Assembly: GCA_029948255.1 (NCBI GenBank)
Contig: JALIZF010001002.1
Location: forward strand, 1 to 64,000
Origin: Telmatactis stephensoni
Lineage: Eukaryota; Cnidaria; Anthozoa; Actiniaria; Isophelliidae
Reading direction: 5' to 3'
Length of the DNA: 64,000 nt
Both the position numbers and the translations under genes were made by a program. Under the pieces are notes generated by a model, which was not told where the DNA came from, ran no database searches, and saw nothing but the letters and a program-made list of their open reading frames with translations. Shown piece by piece: positions 48,085 to 57,014 of the stretch. The stretch's first letter is position 1, and the number at the start of each line of letters is the position of its first letter.

Positions 48085-48193
48085 ACCAAAAGAAGCAAAA
48101 TATGACCCACGCCTTATCTGAAGCTGGGCTAATGACTTCAGCTATGAGTCTGGGTTATTATATACTGCGATGACCGGAAGGCACCTAAATCCT

Positions 48194-49142
48194 TCATCTC
48201 TTAAGAAGAACCGCCCCTAACGCAACGACTAATATCCAGATGTTGTTGCCTACGAATTTTAGCAGTTCTCCACCTGTTCTTAGTACTAATGAAAGTACGC
48301 TACCCAACAGGCCTGGAATGCTTGCTGCCATTTTTTTACCCAGGTTAGCAAGGCCTTGTCCTACTTTTTTAACTCCGGCCCCAGTGGCTTTCAGCATGGT
48401 AAAGATAACCCCCACGACGCTGCTGACAGCGACTGCAAATGCAAGTGGCAGTCCATACTTTCAAAAGGGCGCGTTTTATTTTTTCCTTAGTGGTAAGACC
48501 TAATTCTCGCTCTAAGTTTTCTTTTTGTCCCCGAAGTTCGGTAATTCTTTCCTGTAAGGTTTCCAATTCCCTTTGAGCAGCCTCTCTTTCCTCCTCACTG
48601 CGGCTTTCATCGTTAATGATCTGTTGTTGCTCCTCGACTTGACTCTCTAAGTCTTCAATAGCCTGTTCTCTCTGCCTTATCTGTTCTTCCATAGTATAGA
48701 TTCTGCTTACGAGTTGTTGTCTTTCTGCTAAAGCACCTGCAATGGTCGTTTCAAGGTTTTTAATTTCCTCTTCTTTTATTCCTGCCTCGTTTCTTGCTAT
48801 GTCAAAGGCTTTTCTTGCTTGATCCCTTTCTTCGAGGGCTTTTTTACCTTCGTTGATCACTGTCATAAGTGATTCATTGTGGGAGTCCTTTTCTCTTTTT
48901 CGGGCATCTTCGAGGAAGTTTTCTGTCTCTAGGTTGTGGCGTTCTTCGTTGGCCGCCAAGGCTTTTTCGTATTCTTCCTGGGCGCGGTCAAATCGGGATT
49001 GTAGATTAGACAGGGCCTGGTTTTTGACCGCAAGGGCTTGTTCGGCCTCGCCTAGTTGATCTTCTAGGTCGATGGCTCTCTTTTGTAATGCGATCTTTGC
49101 ATTATGCTCTTCCAATAGCTCTAAGAGGCCTCTCGATGCCAT
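48194..49142 (-). pseudogene. Coiled-coil protein with C-terminal membrane segment, one frameshift
   Basis: The N-terminal 220 residues are an almost unbroken heptad coiled coil (QLGEAEQALAVKNQALSNLQ). Near 48462 the reading frame changes: one frame runs on into Cys/Arg-rich nonsense, while the other gives a hydrophobic helix, TMLKATGAGVKKVGQGLANL and a final membrane segment (NNIWILVVALGAVLLKR). Joined in principle it would be about 315 residues. A long rod ending in a membrane anchor could be a spike, fibre or scaffold. No sequence family was recognised. Confidence 0.65.
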
Positions 49143-49270
49143 TTTAAATCCCTTGAGCGCCTTTACCGTTTCTCTAATCCTCGCCTTCTTTAGTAAAAAG
49201 GGCTTGTGGCTTAGTCCATTGGCCTTGGCTCTTTTCGTTGGGAAACGAGATGTAAACTTGGCCCTTCTGC
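49143..49270 (-). other. Possible remains of a small basic gene
   Basis: One minus-strand frame reads LSRRAKFTSRFPTKRAKANG and then HKPFFTKEGED before a stop, strongly basic, but has no in-frame ATG. It may be a broken core-type basic protein; weak support. Confidence 0.3.
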
Positions 49271-49632
49271 TCAGATTAGTCTTACATCATCGAAGTTGAA
49301 GTGTTCGTATAACTCTCTAGAGGCGCTTTTCGGCCAGTTCGACCGGAGTTTGAAGAATTTCTTTTAGTGTTTCTTCATCGCTGAAATTTGTTAAATTCTT
49401 CCATTTGAAGGTACTCAGGTACGGGCTCCTCGGGATGCAAACGCTCGTAGTCCCTTCCGAGGCGTCTGATATAACTACCAGCGCCGTCGCCAAAACGACG
49501 AAATGCATCTCTAAAGATGGCCCACTTATCTCTTTTTCCTTGTTCTATCAGGGGCGCTAATTCGTCGTCGTTAATATCTTCTTGACCTTCTTCGGTGGTG
49601 GGGTCAAAATCAGGATCTATTTCTCCTTCCAT
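49271..49632 (-). pseudogene. Acidic small protein, two frameshifts
   Basis: It starts at MEGEIDPDFDP beside a shared AT start region. The N-terminus is very acidic, followed by DKWAIFRDAFRRFGDGAGSY. Frame changes near 49388 and 49318 separate SDEETLKEILQTPVELAEKR and the end ELYEHFNFDDVRLI. The intact protein would be about 120 aa. Lying back to back with the major capsid gene suggests a virion function. No family recognised. Confidence 0.55.
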
Positions 49633-49642
49633 ATATATAATG
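49630..49642. promoter_or_regulatory. Shared start region CATATATATAATG
   Basis: Seven AT bases separate the divergent ATGs of the acidic gene (minus) and the major capsid gene (plus), as at 46688-46701. Confidence 0.75.
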
Positions 49643-50893
49643 ATCAGCTCAAAGATAGATCCCGGTATTCTGCCCAAACAGACCGGCGGCTTAAAGGCCT
49701 GAAAGGACGTTTCATCGCGTTACTTTTACGCCCTCTAGTGCAAAGCCCGGCGAGACATTATACGTCAGCGTCCCCACACTCTCAGAAAATCTTCTCTTAG
49801 TGCCTGGCACCCTGGCGCTGCGGTTTGATTTGGCCATACAACCATCAACGGCCGACAAACGCCATTGCGTTAACAACATCGGCCGCAACATCGTCAATAG
49901 GATGAAAGTTAAATTTGCCGGAGAATGTCTTTTAGATCTCAACAGGTATGACCTTTACCACACCTATAAGGATCTATTCCTATGTGCCCTAAAGAGAGAG
50001 ATGTGCTGGTGGAGCAGGGCGTTGGCACTGATACCTTGAGAAAGATGAGAAGTAGTTCATCCAATAAGGGAAGTGATGCAGAAGCTACGGCGCTATCAGC
50101 GGCCTATGGCACCAAATATGTCATCCCTTTGGATTTTGAAGTTCTGAAGACCCATGGTGTCTTTTACCCCAGAATCTTATCATCTGATATGCAGTTTGAA
50201 GTGACGCTGGCGGACACCACTAACTTACTGCAGGGCACTGACTCGGCTTTGACTGGGGCGATTCACGACTACAGTATGACCAATCTACAGCTGCAGTATG
50301 AAACCATTCACAGCGATACCTTAGCCCGCAGTGCCGCCGCTGAATACTCTGCTGGCAAGGCTTTTCTCTATGACCACGTGCATCATCACAAGACCATCCC
50401 CATTCTAGACAAGACCCAAGATTTAATTACCGAAACGGTGAATATACCCCGCAGGTCTCTGTCTGGGCTGCTGCTGCTCTTCGTAAAGCCGTTTTCGGCC
50501 GGCCAGAGAGATTCAGAGAAGTTTGTCAATCCGAACATTACCGACGTCAAAGTCAATATCAACGGCGTTCCTAATAAGATTTACTCGCAGGGCCTGAAGC
50601 CGGCCGACATTTACAAAGAAGTAGTAAGACGGTTTGGCGACCACATAAGCCCCACGCAGTTCTTTCACGGCAATAAATATGCCCTGTGGGTGGATCTAAG
50701 AACCTCAGAGGACAATGATATTCACGGCCAGGGCTTAAAACTGGTCAGCACACAAGACGGCGTCACTTTGGAGATAAAACGCACAACAAATTCTGGCGCC
50801 GGCAATGATGACAAGATCAACTGCCACATCTTTGTCGTCGGCGATGCGCAAATGAACATAGAAGGTAATCAACTTCAGTCCATTGCCTATTAA
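49640..50893 (+). pseudogene. Major capsid protein (double jelly-roll type), two frameshifts
   Basis: The sequence resembles Polinton/adintovirus major capsid proteins (hexon-like double jelly roll). Recognisable segments include LRFDLAIQP, NNIGRNIVNRMKVKFAGE, RYDLYHTYKDLF, GKAFLYDHVHHHKT, DSEKFVNPNITDVKVNI and YALWVDLRTSEDNDIHG. It would be about 415 residues. The frame changes just before 49700 (where a TGA interrupts) and again near 49990. The remaining 303 codons to 50893 are open. Such proteins trimerise into the pseudo-hexameric capsomers of an icosahedral shell. Its presence is the strongest evidence that the element is viral. Confidence 0.88.
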
Positions 50894-50933
50894 ATCCATC
50901 GGCTTTTAAGATTAAAAAAAAAATAGATATACC

Positions 50934-51098
50934 ATGTTACGCGTTTTTGTAAAGCTAAAAAACGGAGATGATTTGTATTTTAAGTCAAAAGATATTGCCA
51001 CGGCTTTAGGCTATGTTCGGGTATCTGAGGACTACAGGCCGCGCGATTTCACCGCTCCCTTGCACCCGGCATTGCATATTAAGATTAAAAAAATATAA
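50934..51098 (+). pseudogene. Truncated BRO-N fragment (54 aa)
   Basis: It starts MLRVF with YFKSKDIATALGY, the first part of a BRO-N domain, then loses similarity and stops. Its upstream block (CATCGGCTTTTAAGATT, A run, GATATACC) repeats before the full gene at 51155, so it is a partial tandem duplicate of that gene's start. Confidence 0.7.
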
Positions 51099-51154
51099 GA
51101 GCCAATTTTTAGCAGCATCGGATTTTAAGATTAAAAAAATAATACTGATATACC

Positions 51155-51969
51155 ATGTTACGCGTCTTTGAAAACCCAAAACTAAATCTAAAACTCAATA
51201 CCCTCAAAAAGGGAGATGAATTGTATTTTAAAGCAAAAGACGTTGCTAAGGCCTTAGGCTACAGTTGTGCAAAAAATGCTATAAGAGACCACGTATCTGA
51301 GGAGTACAAGAATCCCTGTGTGATATAAGGGGGCATCGAAATAATGCCCCCTTGAATGAGCAGCCAAACACCGTCTATGTTACTGAGCCTGGCCTGTATG
51401 AGTTAATTTTTAGCAGTAAGCTGCCCAGCGCCGTAGAATTCAGAAAGTGGGTCTTCGAAGAAGTATTACCGCAGATTCGTAAAACGGGCCATTATGATCT
51501 GAAGAAAGATATAAGGGCCATCACGTGTTTTAAGATCGAAAATGAGTTTGACTTACATAAAAAAGTAATAGATTACATCCGTCGCTTTCATAATCTTCTC
51601 CTCGTCGCCGGCCTCGGAGAAAACCAAGATACCCAGCAAAAGCGAATACAAAGTTGGCAAAAGGGCTATCAGAAGGGGCAGCCAGATCTTATAGTGCAAA
51701 ACGCCCATAAAAATTATAACGGCTTCTGTATAGAATTAAAGACGCCTAAGGGCACTGGAGAAGTCTCTGAAGCCCAAAAAGAAGCATTACGAAGATACGA
51801 ACAGCAGGGTTATCTTACTTTGGTCAGCCACGACTATGATGAAATAGTTGATGCCTTAAAGGAATACTGCAGCGGCCTAAGGGTTCCTTGCCCGCGCTGC
51901 CCACGGCGCTTTAAAAGCGAAGAAACCTTGGCGGTGCATATGAGAGTTATACATCGTATTTGCTTTTAA
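51155..51969 (+). pseudogene. BRO-N / nuclease-like / C2H2 fusion, one frameshift
   Basis: The BRO-N domain is clear (YFKAKDVAKALGYSCAKNAI; then NTVYVTEPGLYELIF and SKLPSAVEFRKWVFEEVLP). The frame slips by one in a TGTGTG tract near 51320 inside this domain. A second domain follows with GQPDLIVQ..GFCIELKTPKG, the PD..(D/E)xK pattern of VRR-NUC-type nucleases. The C-terminus is a C2H2 finger (CPRCPRRF...HMRVIH). BRO-N domains bind DNA and are common in large DNA viruses of animals. The likely role is DNA cleavage or regulation on viral or host DNA. Apart from the one slip it would be about 271 aa. Confidence 0.75.
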
Positions 51970-51993
51970 AGGTAAAAACATCTCTATGATATA

Positions 51994-52233
51994 ATGATCA
52001 GCGCCGCAGAATTTAACAAAGCCATCAAAGAAGCCGAAACCATGACAAAGTGGCGCGATTTAGAAGTCGGGCGCATTTATAAGATTGTGGGCTATGATGT
52101 CTTTGAGATACACGCGGCCGAGAGTATGAAGCTGACCCTGGAGGATGGCGATAATAATTTTTACACTATGTGGGCGCCGCATGCGGGTAAAAGAGACTTT
52201 AGAGGGCAAAGAATATACGCATATACGGAGTAA
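51994..52233 (+). CDS. Small protein (79 aa), unknown
   Basis: Intact; the ATG follows ATGATATA. It is mixed alpha/beta in character (RDLEVGRIYKIVGYDVFEI, NNFYTMWAPHAGKRDF), which could be a small beta-barrel. No family recognised. Its stop TAA overlaps the ATG of the next micro-ORF (TAATG). Confidence 0.6.
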   Translation: MISAAEFNKAIKEAETMTKWRDLEVGRIYKIVGYDVFEIHAAESMKLTLEDGDNNFYTMWAPHAGKRDFRGQRIYAYTE

Positions 52234-52295
52234 TGGGCTTAAGAAAAGCCGCTGTGGCAATAATGGCTATTGGAGCTTTAATGCGGTCAAAATAG
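52233..52295 (+). CDS. Micro-ORF, 20-aa hydrophobic peptide
   Basis: It starts in the TAATG overlap with the preceding gene and encodes a peptide with a basic start (GLRK), a short hydrophobic middle (AAVAIMAIGALM) and a basic end. The same stop-start overlap links the genes at 57014 and 58032, which is the main support. Confidence 0.35.
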   Translation: MGLRKAAVAIMAIGALMRSK

Positions 52296-52323
52296 AAAAA
52301 AAAGATATGTTCTCTTAAATATA

Positions 52324-52506
52324 ATGAGTTCTTACGACAGCGACAGTAGTATTTTAAGCGCCGATGAATCCCGAAGCGACTGGAGCTACAGCGACATCAG
52401 TAGTGCCGATGACTCTTTACATAGCAGCGATTGGACCCTCAGTGACACGGACAGCGACGATTCATGGACCTTAGAATACGGAAAAAAAAATGCCACGGCC
52501 GAATGA
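52324..52506 (+). CDS. Ser/Asp-rich acidic protein (60 aa)
   Basis: Preceded by AAATATA. It is composed largely of Ser, Asp and Trp-Ser repeats (SDWSYSDISSADDSLHSSDW), likely disordered and a good substrate for casein-kinase-type phosphorylation. Function unknown. Confidence 0.55.
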   Translation: MSSYDSDSSILSADESRSDWSYSDISSADDSLHSSDWTLSDTDSDDSWTLEYGKKNATAE

Positions 52507-52628
52507 AAGAAAAACTGAAGGCCGGATTAATAATAGTAAGTTTTATGCCACGGAAAAAATGATGCTATGGCTTTTTTTTTATTCGCTGCGGTATCATTAT
52601 TTGAGGGTATAGTTTTTATTAGTATAAA

Positions 52629-53337
52629 ATGAATTGTGTACATTGCTCTAAAAGCTTTACCTCTGAACGCCGTTTACGGCAACATGAACTCGCCAAAACC
52701 TGTCAGACCCAGTGTCCTTTGTGCGGAAAGAACTTTTGCCGTTTACAGCGGCTACAGTCGCATTTGAAAAGTAAAATATGCTTGAAAAGGCCTATAGTGA
52801 CACCGTCGGAAGAAAGAGCGTCCGAAGAATATGACTTTGGCGATTTAGAGTGCTACGATTGCGGGGATTTGATGGCGCGCTGCGATTGCCGGCATATAGA
52901 GCGTCTGAATAAGGAAAAAAAGCGCATAGATGAACGCTTTGGCAGCGGTGCTTATTTTGACGACATTGAAGGCGCGCCCTGGGAAAATCGCCCACATTGG
53001 ACTTCTGTGCATCACGGCAGGCTGTAAAGATACTAGGGATTCGGAAAATCACATTTGGCGGTGTTTATATCCGCTCAAAGATAGGATGCCGCGGAGAGAA
53101 GCCGAAGAAGAAATGCTGTACTTAGATAATTCATGTCCGGCCTGTAAAAGGGATTTTGCCTCTAAACAGAGTCTACGTTATCACATGTCGCATAATGTCT
53201 GCGGCGGCGTAAGCGAATATAATGCCAATATGGAAAAGTATTATGACGCGCTGGCTAAAAAATGCGAAGACGACTTTGCGGCCGCCCATGAAGAGCGGAT
53301 AAAAGAATTAGGCCAATGGCTCAAAGGGCGCTATTAA
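52629..53337 (+). pseudogene. Multi-zinc-finger protein, one frameshift
   Basis: It begins with two C2H2/C2HC-like fingers (CVHCSKSFTSERRLRQHELA, CPLCGKNFCRLQRLQSH) and a Cys pair region (CYDCGDLMARCDC). The frame changes near 53000. The rest (CPACKRDFASKQSLRYHMSH and a charged tail ending KELGQWLKGRY) reads to 53337 in another frame. Probably a DNA-binding regulator. It is the last plus-strand gene before the central inverted-repeat array. Confidence 0.65.
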
Positions 53338-53341
53338 ATGC

Positions 53342-53705
53342 AAAAAAAGGGGTAGGGCTCAAATTAAGAATGGTATGGTATTTTGGTATCGTTTTGTATT
53401 TTTTTATCCTTATGCGAAAAAAGGGGTAGGGCTCAAATTAAGAATGGTATGGTATTTTGGTACCGTTTTGTATCTCTAAGAGGATAATAGTATATTACTT
53501 CTATAGCGCCTTAGAAGAGTAATTTATATCTCTAAGAGGATAATAGTATTACATAAAACGATACCAAAATACCAGACCATTCTTTAATTTAGCCCTACCC
53601 CTTTTTTCGCATAAGGATAAAAAAATATAAAACTGCGCTATAATTACATAAAACGGTACCAAAATACCATACCATTCTTAATTTGAGCCCTACCCCTTTT
53701 TTTTC
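53342..53705. repeat. Central inverted-repeat array between convergent genes
   Basis: Two direct copies of a ~58-bp block (AAAAAAGGGGTAGGGCTCAA to CGTTTTGTA) at 53342-53399 and 53416-53472 face two inverted copies at about 53553-53608 and 53645-53705. TATCCTTATGCG links the copies on both sides. A further direct pair, ATCTCTAAGAGGATAATAGTA, sits in the centre. The array fills the gap between two converging genes (ends 53337 and 53711). It could terminate transcription from both sides or serve replication. Confidence 0.85.
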
Positions 53706-53710
53706 GTATT

Positions 53711-53893
53711 CTAATCGGCGCCCTGATAGATGCCATCATCTTTAGTGCGGCGGGCCTTTAGATCGGCCGTACAGCGGTGGCCCACAAACTCTGCTTCTCT
53801 GTAGATTTCATTACAGTGCAAACAGCGCATTTTCTTCTCTTCTTCTGGGGCGATGACACAATCACTCGACGGCGACGACGTTAAGCAGTCCAT
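53711..53893 (-). CDS. Small zinc-knuckle protein (60 aa)
   Basis: Its ATG follows AGATAT. It contains MRCLHCNEIYREAEFVGHRC (CxxC..HxxC, one zinc finger) after an acidic linker. Unknown regulatory role. It ends a few bases from the central array. Confidence 0.55.
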   Translation of the reverse strand: MDCLTSSPSSDCVIAPEEEKKMRCLHCNEIYREAEFVGHRCTADLKARRTKDDGIYQGAD

Positions 53894-53897
53894 ATAT

Positions 53898-54497
53898 CTA
53901 AAGCATTGATGTGCGTCCTTTGGGGCTTTTTGCCTGGGATGTTTGGGTGCAGGGTTTTTTATCCTCTTCTTCGACCCGTGGTAAGGCGGCCCTGCCGATG
54001 GGCTGTGGCGCCATAGTATTATTTTTTTGTTTTATTGCTCCACAAAGTGGGATGGCGCTCATAACGCTGATGGGTTTGTGGCTGTAGATCTTGTCCGCCG
54101 CAGGTTTTCCGCCATGAAACGTACCATTGAGTCGAGTGCCGCCATCGCTTGACATAAGGCGAAGCTTTACCAGCCCTTTGCAATGGGCCACTAAGTGAAA
54201 AGTCACAGGTGTCAAATCTTCCCCGCTCACAGTACATGGCTCATAAGAAAAATGAACTGGCAACCTTTTGTTTGTGGTGGTTCTGAAGGGTATTATGGGC
54301 TGATTCCCACTGTCGACAAGACTAAAGCCCACATTGGCGCCATTGCCGGTGTTAATACTAACCGAGCAAAGAATGATATAATAGCCTTCAACATCTACAA
54401 AAAAACCATCAATATCCATCCACTCATCTTTTTCAAAATATTCTTTTTCAGCTAAGTAATAACTCACCTCTTGAGTTGTGGAATAGGGATTTTCCAT
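53898..54497 (-). CDS. Beta-rich protein, paralogue A (199 aa)
   Basis: Intact, with its ATG after AAATATA. It aligns by eye with the next gene: NPYS start, GFFVDVEGYYIILCSVSI, VGFSLVDSGNQPIIPFR, TNKRLPVHFSYEP, VTFHLVAHCK and YSHKPIS. The alternation of short hydrophobic strands suggests a jelly-roll or similar trimeric beta domain, as in minor capsid, fibre or receptor-binding proteins (inference). It has an extra C-terminal tail of about 50 polar residues. Confidence 0.6.
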   Translation of the reverse strand: MENPYSTTQEVSYYLAEKEYFEKDEWMDIDGFFVDVEGYYIILCSVSINTGNGANVGFSLVDSGNQPIIPFRTTTNKRLPVHFSYEPCTVSGEDLTPVTFHLVAHCKGLVKLRLMSSDGGTRLNGTFHGGKPAADKIYSHKPISVMSAIPLCGAIKQKNNTMAPQPIGRAALPRVEEEDKKPCTQTSQAKSPKGRTSML

Positions 54498-54521
54498 TAT
54501 ATTTTAAAAATCACAGATTTT

Positions 54522-54974
54522 TTATAGTGAAAGAACCGTCAGAGTGCTAATGGTCATGTGATTATAAGGCCTATCTCTCTTGTCGGCAATTCCATTGACG
54601 CGAAGTTTGCCCGAGTCATCGGCCCGCACTTGAAGCTGGACTTTTTTCTTCACTTCGGCCACCATATGAAACGTGACGACGCTTAAATTCTCTGTAGAGT
54701 TGATCGGCGGTTCAAATGAAAAATGGGCCGGCTCTCGTTTATTCGTCTTAGCGCGCATAGGTAGAAAGGGTTTCCCGTCGTGATCCACAAATTGAAATCC
54801 CGCATTCACATGGCTCTCGGTACTAATACAAATACTACAAAGAATCAATTTTCGGCCGGGATAATTCACATCCACGCTCAATCCTGCCACATTTTGCCAA
54901 GACCCCAGATTATAATCTGCTTCGGTATCTAAAGCCGCATAAACACAATCTGCTCCCGGGCTGTAAGGATTCAT
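54522..54974 (-). CDS. Beta-rich protein, paralogue B (150 aa)
   Basis: Intact, with its ATG after AGTATAT. It shares with paralogue A the order GRKLILCSICI, AGFQFVDHDGKPFLPMR, TNKREPAHFSFEP, VTFHMVAEVK, LRVNG and YNHMTIS, but lacks the tail. The pair arose by tandem duplication inside the element and has since diverged strongly. See paralogue A for the possible role. Confidence 0.6.
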   Translation of the reverse strand: MNPYSPGADCVYAALDTEADYNLGSWQNVAGLSVDVNYPGRKLILCSICISTESHVNAGFQFVDHDGKPFLPMRAKTNKREPAHFSFEPPINSTENLSVVTFHMVAEVKKKVQLQVRADDSGKLRVNGIADKRDRPYNHMTISTLTVLSL

Positions 54975-54979
54975 ATATA

Positions 54980-55186
54980 CTACATCGGAAGCCTCATAAA
55001 GTCGACGACGGCTTCTTTACCCCACATAGCTAAGGTCACTAAGGCCGAGAACCGTTCGGCCGTTTTATTGGCCGCCAACTCTTCTTTGAGCCGCTCTACC
55101 TCGGCCCTCAGCGCCATTACTTCTTCTTCCAGACTCTTTTTTTCGCGCATAAATTCGGCGGCCTTTTGTATACTTTCTACGCTCAT
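54980..55186 (-). CDS. Short coiled-coil protein (68 aa)
   Basis: Intact; heptad pattern in KSLEEEVMALRAEVERLKEE followed by a short amphipathic end (FSALVTLAMWGKEAVVDF). Six bases from the beta-rich gene downstream; probably one transcription unit of minus genes. It runs back to back with the ATPase gene (35 bases between the starts). Confidence 0.6.
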   Translation of the reverse strand: MSVESIQKAAEFMREKKSLEEEVMALRAEVERLKEELAANKTAERFSALVTLAMWGKEAVVDFMRLPM

Positions 55187-55221
55187 ATCTATATTAAAAA
55201 GCCATAGATTTTTAAGATATA

Positions 55222-55827
55222 ATGAACCCAGAACATATTCCTTGTAATGCTCTTATCGTAGGACCCACAGGTTGCGGTAAGACTCAGTTTGTCGTAGAAC
55301 AACTTTTAGGTCCTTTTAGATACAAGTTTGACTACATTGTACTACTTTGTCCTACTTATGTAAATAACAAACTTGGAGCGGTATAGGAACAAAAGACGAT
55401 GACTTTCTTCGTAGAGATCCTAGACCCCAATGAACTCTCAACGCATTTAAAATTTTGGCATCGGCAGTGGGGGCACATCACCGAGACGCAAACGTTACTT
55501 ATTCTGGATGATATTGCCTGCGGCGACGACGTGAAAAAACGCACTTCAGAGCTAGTAAAACTGGCCTTTTCCGGGCGCCATGATAACATTTCTGTGTGGC
55601 TCCTATCACAGCAGCTGACCAGCGTCAGTAAGCCCTTTAGAGAAAATATCGGCTCTTTAGTAGTCTTTTACACGCCCAGCAAAAGCGACCTAGAAACCAT
55701 CCTTAGCGACTATTGCGGCGAAATAACCAAAGAGCAGCTACAAGAACATATGCGGCATTTAAAAGTCAATCAGTATTCTAAAATGATTTTTTCCCTAAGA
55801 TATCCTTACAGCGTGAAAAATCTATGA
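55222..55827 (+). pseudogene. Packaging ATPase (FtsK/HerA, A32-like), one in-frame stop
   Basis: Start ATG after AGATATA. Walker A is GPTGCGKT at residues 14-21 and Walker B is LLILDD; a sensor-like WLLSQQLTSVSKPFRENI follows. At about 201 codons it is short but typical of Polinton ATPases. A TAG at 55384-55386 interrupts the frame between the two Walker motifs with no frame change. The protein would pump the genome into the capsid. Together with the capsid gene and integrase it defines the Polinton-like core. Confidence 0.85.
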
Positions 55828-55841
55828 TTTTTCTAATATAC

Positions 55842-56369
55842 ATGAACATCGAAGAGCTATTAGATGAGCCGCCCACACAGCTGGGCGATGATCAACTGAA
55901 AGAACAGCTTAATGTTTTAGTCAGCAGCGGCAAATGTAAAGAAATGATCGGCAAAGAACTGACGCATGAACAAGTCAATCAGCTGTCTGAAGCCGATGTG
56001 AAGAAGTTCTATAAGCGCTATGAAGTGGCACTTGCCAGTAAAACCACAGACGCCGTCGCCGACAGCGCTATAAAGCTGGCCACTAAACTACTTGGACTTG
56101 CACTGCCCATAGACGACGTAGAGCAACTTCAGAAGGACATAAGAGAAGACTATGTCATCGCCCAAGAACTTAAGATCACTTGTGGCTGGTTGTCTTTAAA
56201 ATGCGGCAAGTTAATGGCGTTGGCCAGCGGAGCACTTCACATAGCGCAGCACATCGACTTACAAGAACTTACGACGTCTTGGAGCGACTTCAAGAAGTCA
56301 CGACTAAGTCAGCCGCAAGTCACCGCAAGTCCGCCACAAGAACTTGATCAAGTCGAGTCAACAACTTAA
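55842..56369 (+). CDS. Helical protein (175 aa), unknown
   Basis: The start is placed at MNIEELL (55842) because it follows CTAATATAC; an upstream in-frame Met at 55824 is less likely. It is alpha-helical (LSEADVKKFYKRYEVALASK) with a weakly hydrophobic central part (AIKLATKLLGLALPIDD; LKCGKLMALASGALHIAQHI) and a Pro/Ser/Gln tail. Found next to the ATPase, it may be a virion or membrane-associated protein. No family recognised. Confidence 0.6.
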   Translation: MNIEELLDEPPTQLGDDQLKEQLNVLVSSGKCKEMIGKELTHEQVNQLSEADVKKFYKRYEVALASKTTDAVADSAIKLATKLLGLALPIDDVEQLQKDIREDYVIAQELKITCGWLSLKCGKLMALASGALHIAQHIDLQELTTSWSDFKKSRLSQPQVTASPPQELDQVESTT

Positions 56370-56420
56370 TCAAGTCACCATAAGTCATTTTCAAGTTACT
56401 TGATAACTCGTCAAGTCCTT
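56250..56420. repeat. Cluster of AAGTC(A) words
   Basis: AAGTC or CAAGTCA occurs about nine times over the 3' end of the gene above and the gap that follows. Some copies are coding (Lys-Ser, Gln-Val). It may be a short-repeat expansion or a binding-site cluster. Confidence 0.5.
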
Positions 56421-56425
56421 AATAT

Positions 56426-56758
56426 ATGAGTGACACCGAGCAGAAAGAAGATACTACTACCCCCGCCGCAGCCGAACAAAAGATCACCAAGCCAAAGGCG
56501 CCCGGCAGAGTAGCGGCGGGAAAAAAGCTGGCCGAGCTGAATAAAAAGAATAAGGCAAAAAAAGACCCTTCTTCGGAATCTAGTGACGGCTGGGATATCA
56601 ATCCGGGCTACGTCATCGGCGGCTTTGGCCTTTTAGTGGCCATGGGCAGCTTATACCTACAGTGGAAATCACAGAAGCCCGCTGTGCATCTTGAGCCCGT
56701 AATACACCATGAGGTGCCTAAAGAAAAAAAGCGCTCTAAGATCCCCGAGATGGAATAG
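56426..56758 (+). CDS. Single-span membrane protein with basic N-terminal region (110 aa)
   Basis: ATG after TTAATAT. An acidic start is followed by a Lys/Ala-rich stretch (GRVAAGKKLAELNKKNKAKK), then a membrane segment (YVIGGFGLLVAMGSLYLQW, about residues 67-85) and a basic tail (KEKKRSK). Type II or III topology is uncertain. Probably a virion membrane or internal basic protein. Confidence 0.6.
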   Translation: MSDTEQKEDTTTPAAAEQKITKPKAPGRVAAGKKLAELNKKNKAKKDPSSESSDGWDINPGYVIGGFGLLVAMGSLYLQWKSQKPAVHLEPVIHHEVPKEKKRSKIPEME

Positions 56759-56795
56759 AACAGCGGGGGAAAATTCTCTTTGCAGTTAATATAGA

Positions 56796-57014
56796 ATGCC
56801 CTCTACATTGATGAAGACCGCTGAAGAAGCCGCCGTACTTACTTCTCTCGTCGCCGCCGTTGGCTGGGTCGGCAAAAAGGCCCTAAAAGAAACCTTCACT
56901 GGCGACCCTAGCAGCAGCGTCATGAATTACGTTAAAATGACCGCCGCCGTCGCCGGCAGCATCGCTTTGAGAGATTACCTGATCAAAGAAAAATACCTGC
57001 CCAATAGTATATAA
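56796..57014 (+). CDS. Small membrane protein (72 aa)
   Basis: ATG a few bases after TTAATATA. Two weakly hydrophobic segments: AAVLTSLVAAVGWVG and VKMTAAVAGSIALRDYL. Its stop TAA overlaps the next ATG (TATATAATGG), so the start motif of the next gene is also the end of this one. Confidence 0.6.
   Translation: MPSTLMKTAEEAAVLTSLVAAVGWVGKKALKETFTGDPSSSVMNYVKMTAAVAGSIALRDYLIKEKYLPNSI

Noticed and set aside
51329..51351. GGGGGCAT / ATGCCCCC hairpin right after a stop in the BRO-N gene, suggesting a recoding signal
   Set aside because: In the neighbouring frame this stretch is ordinary BRO-N coding sequence, so the pairing is probably chance and the stop comes from a one-base slip upstream.
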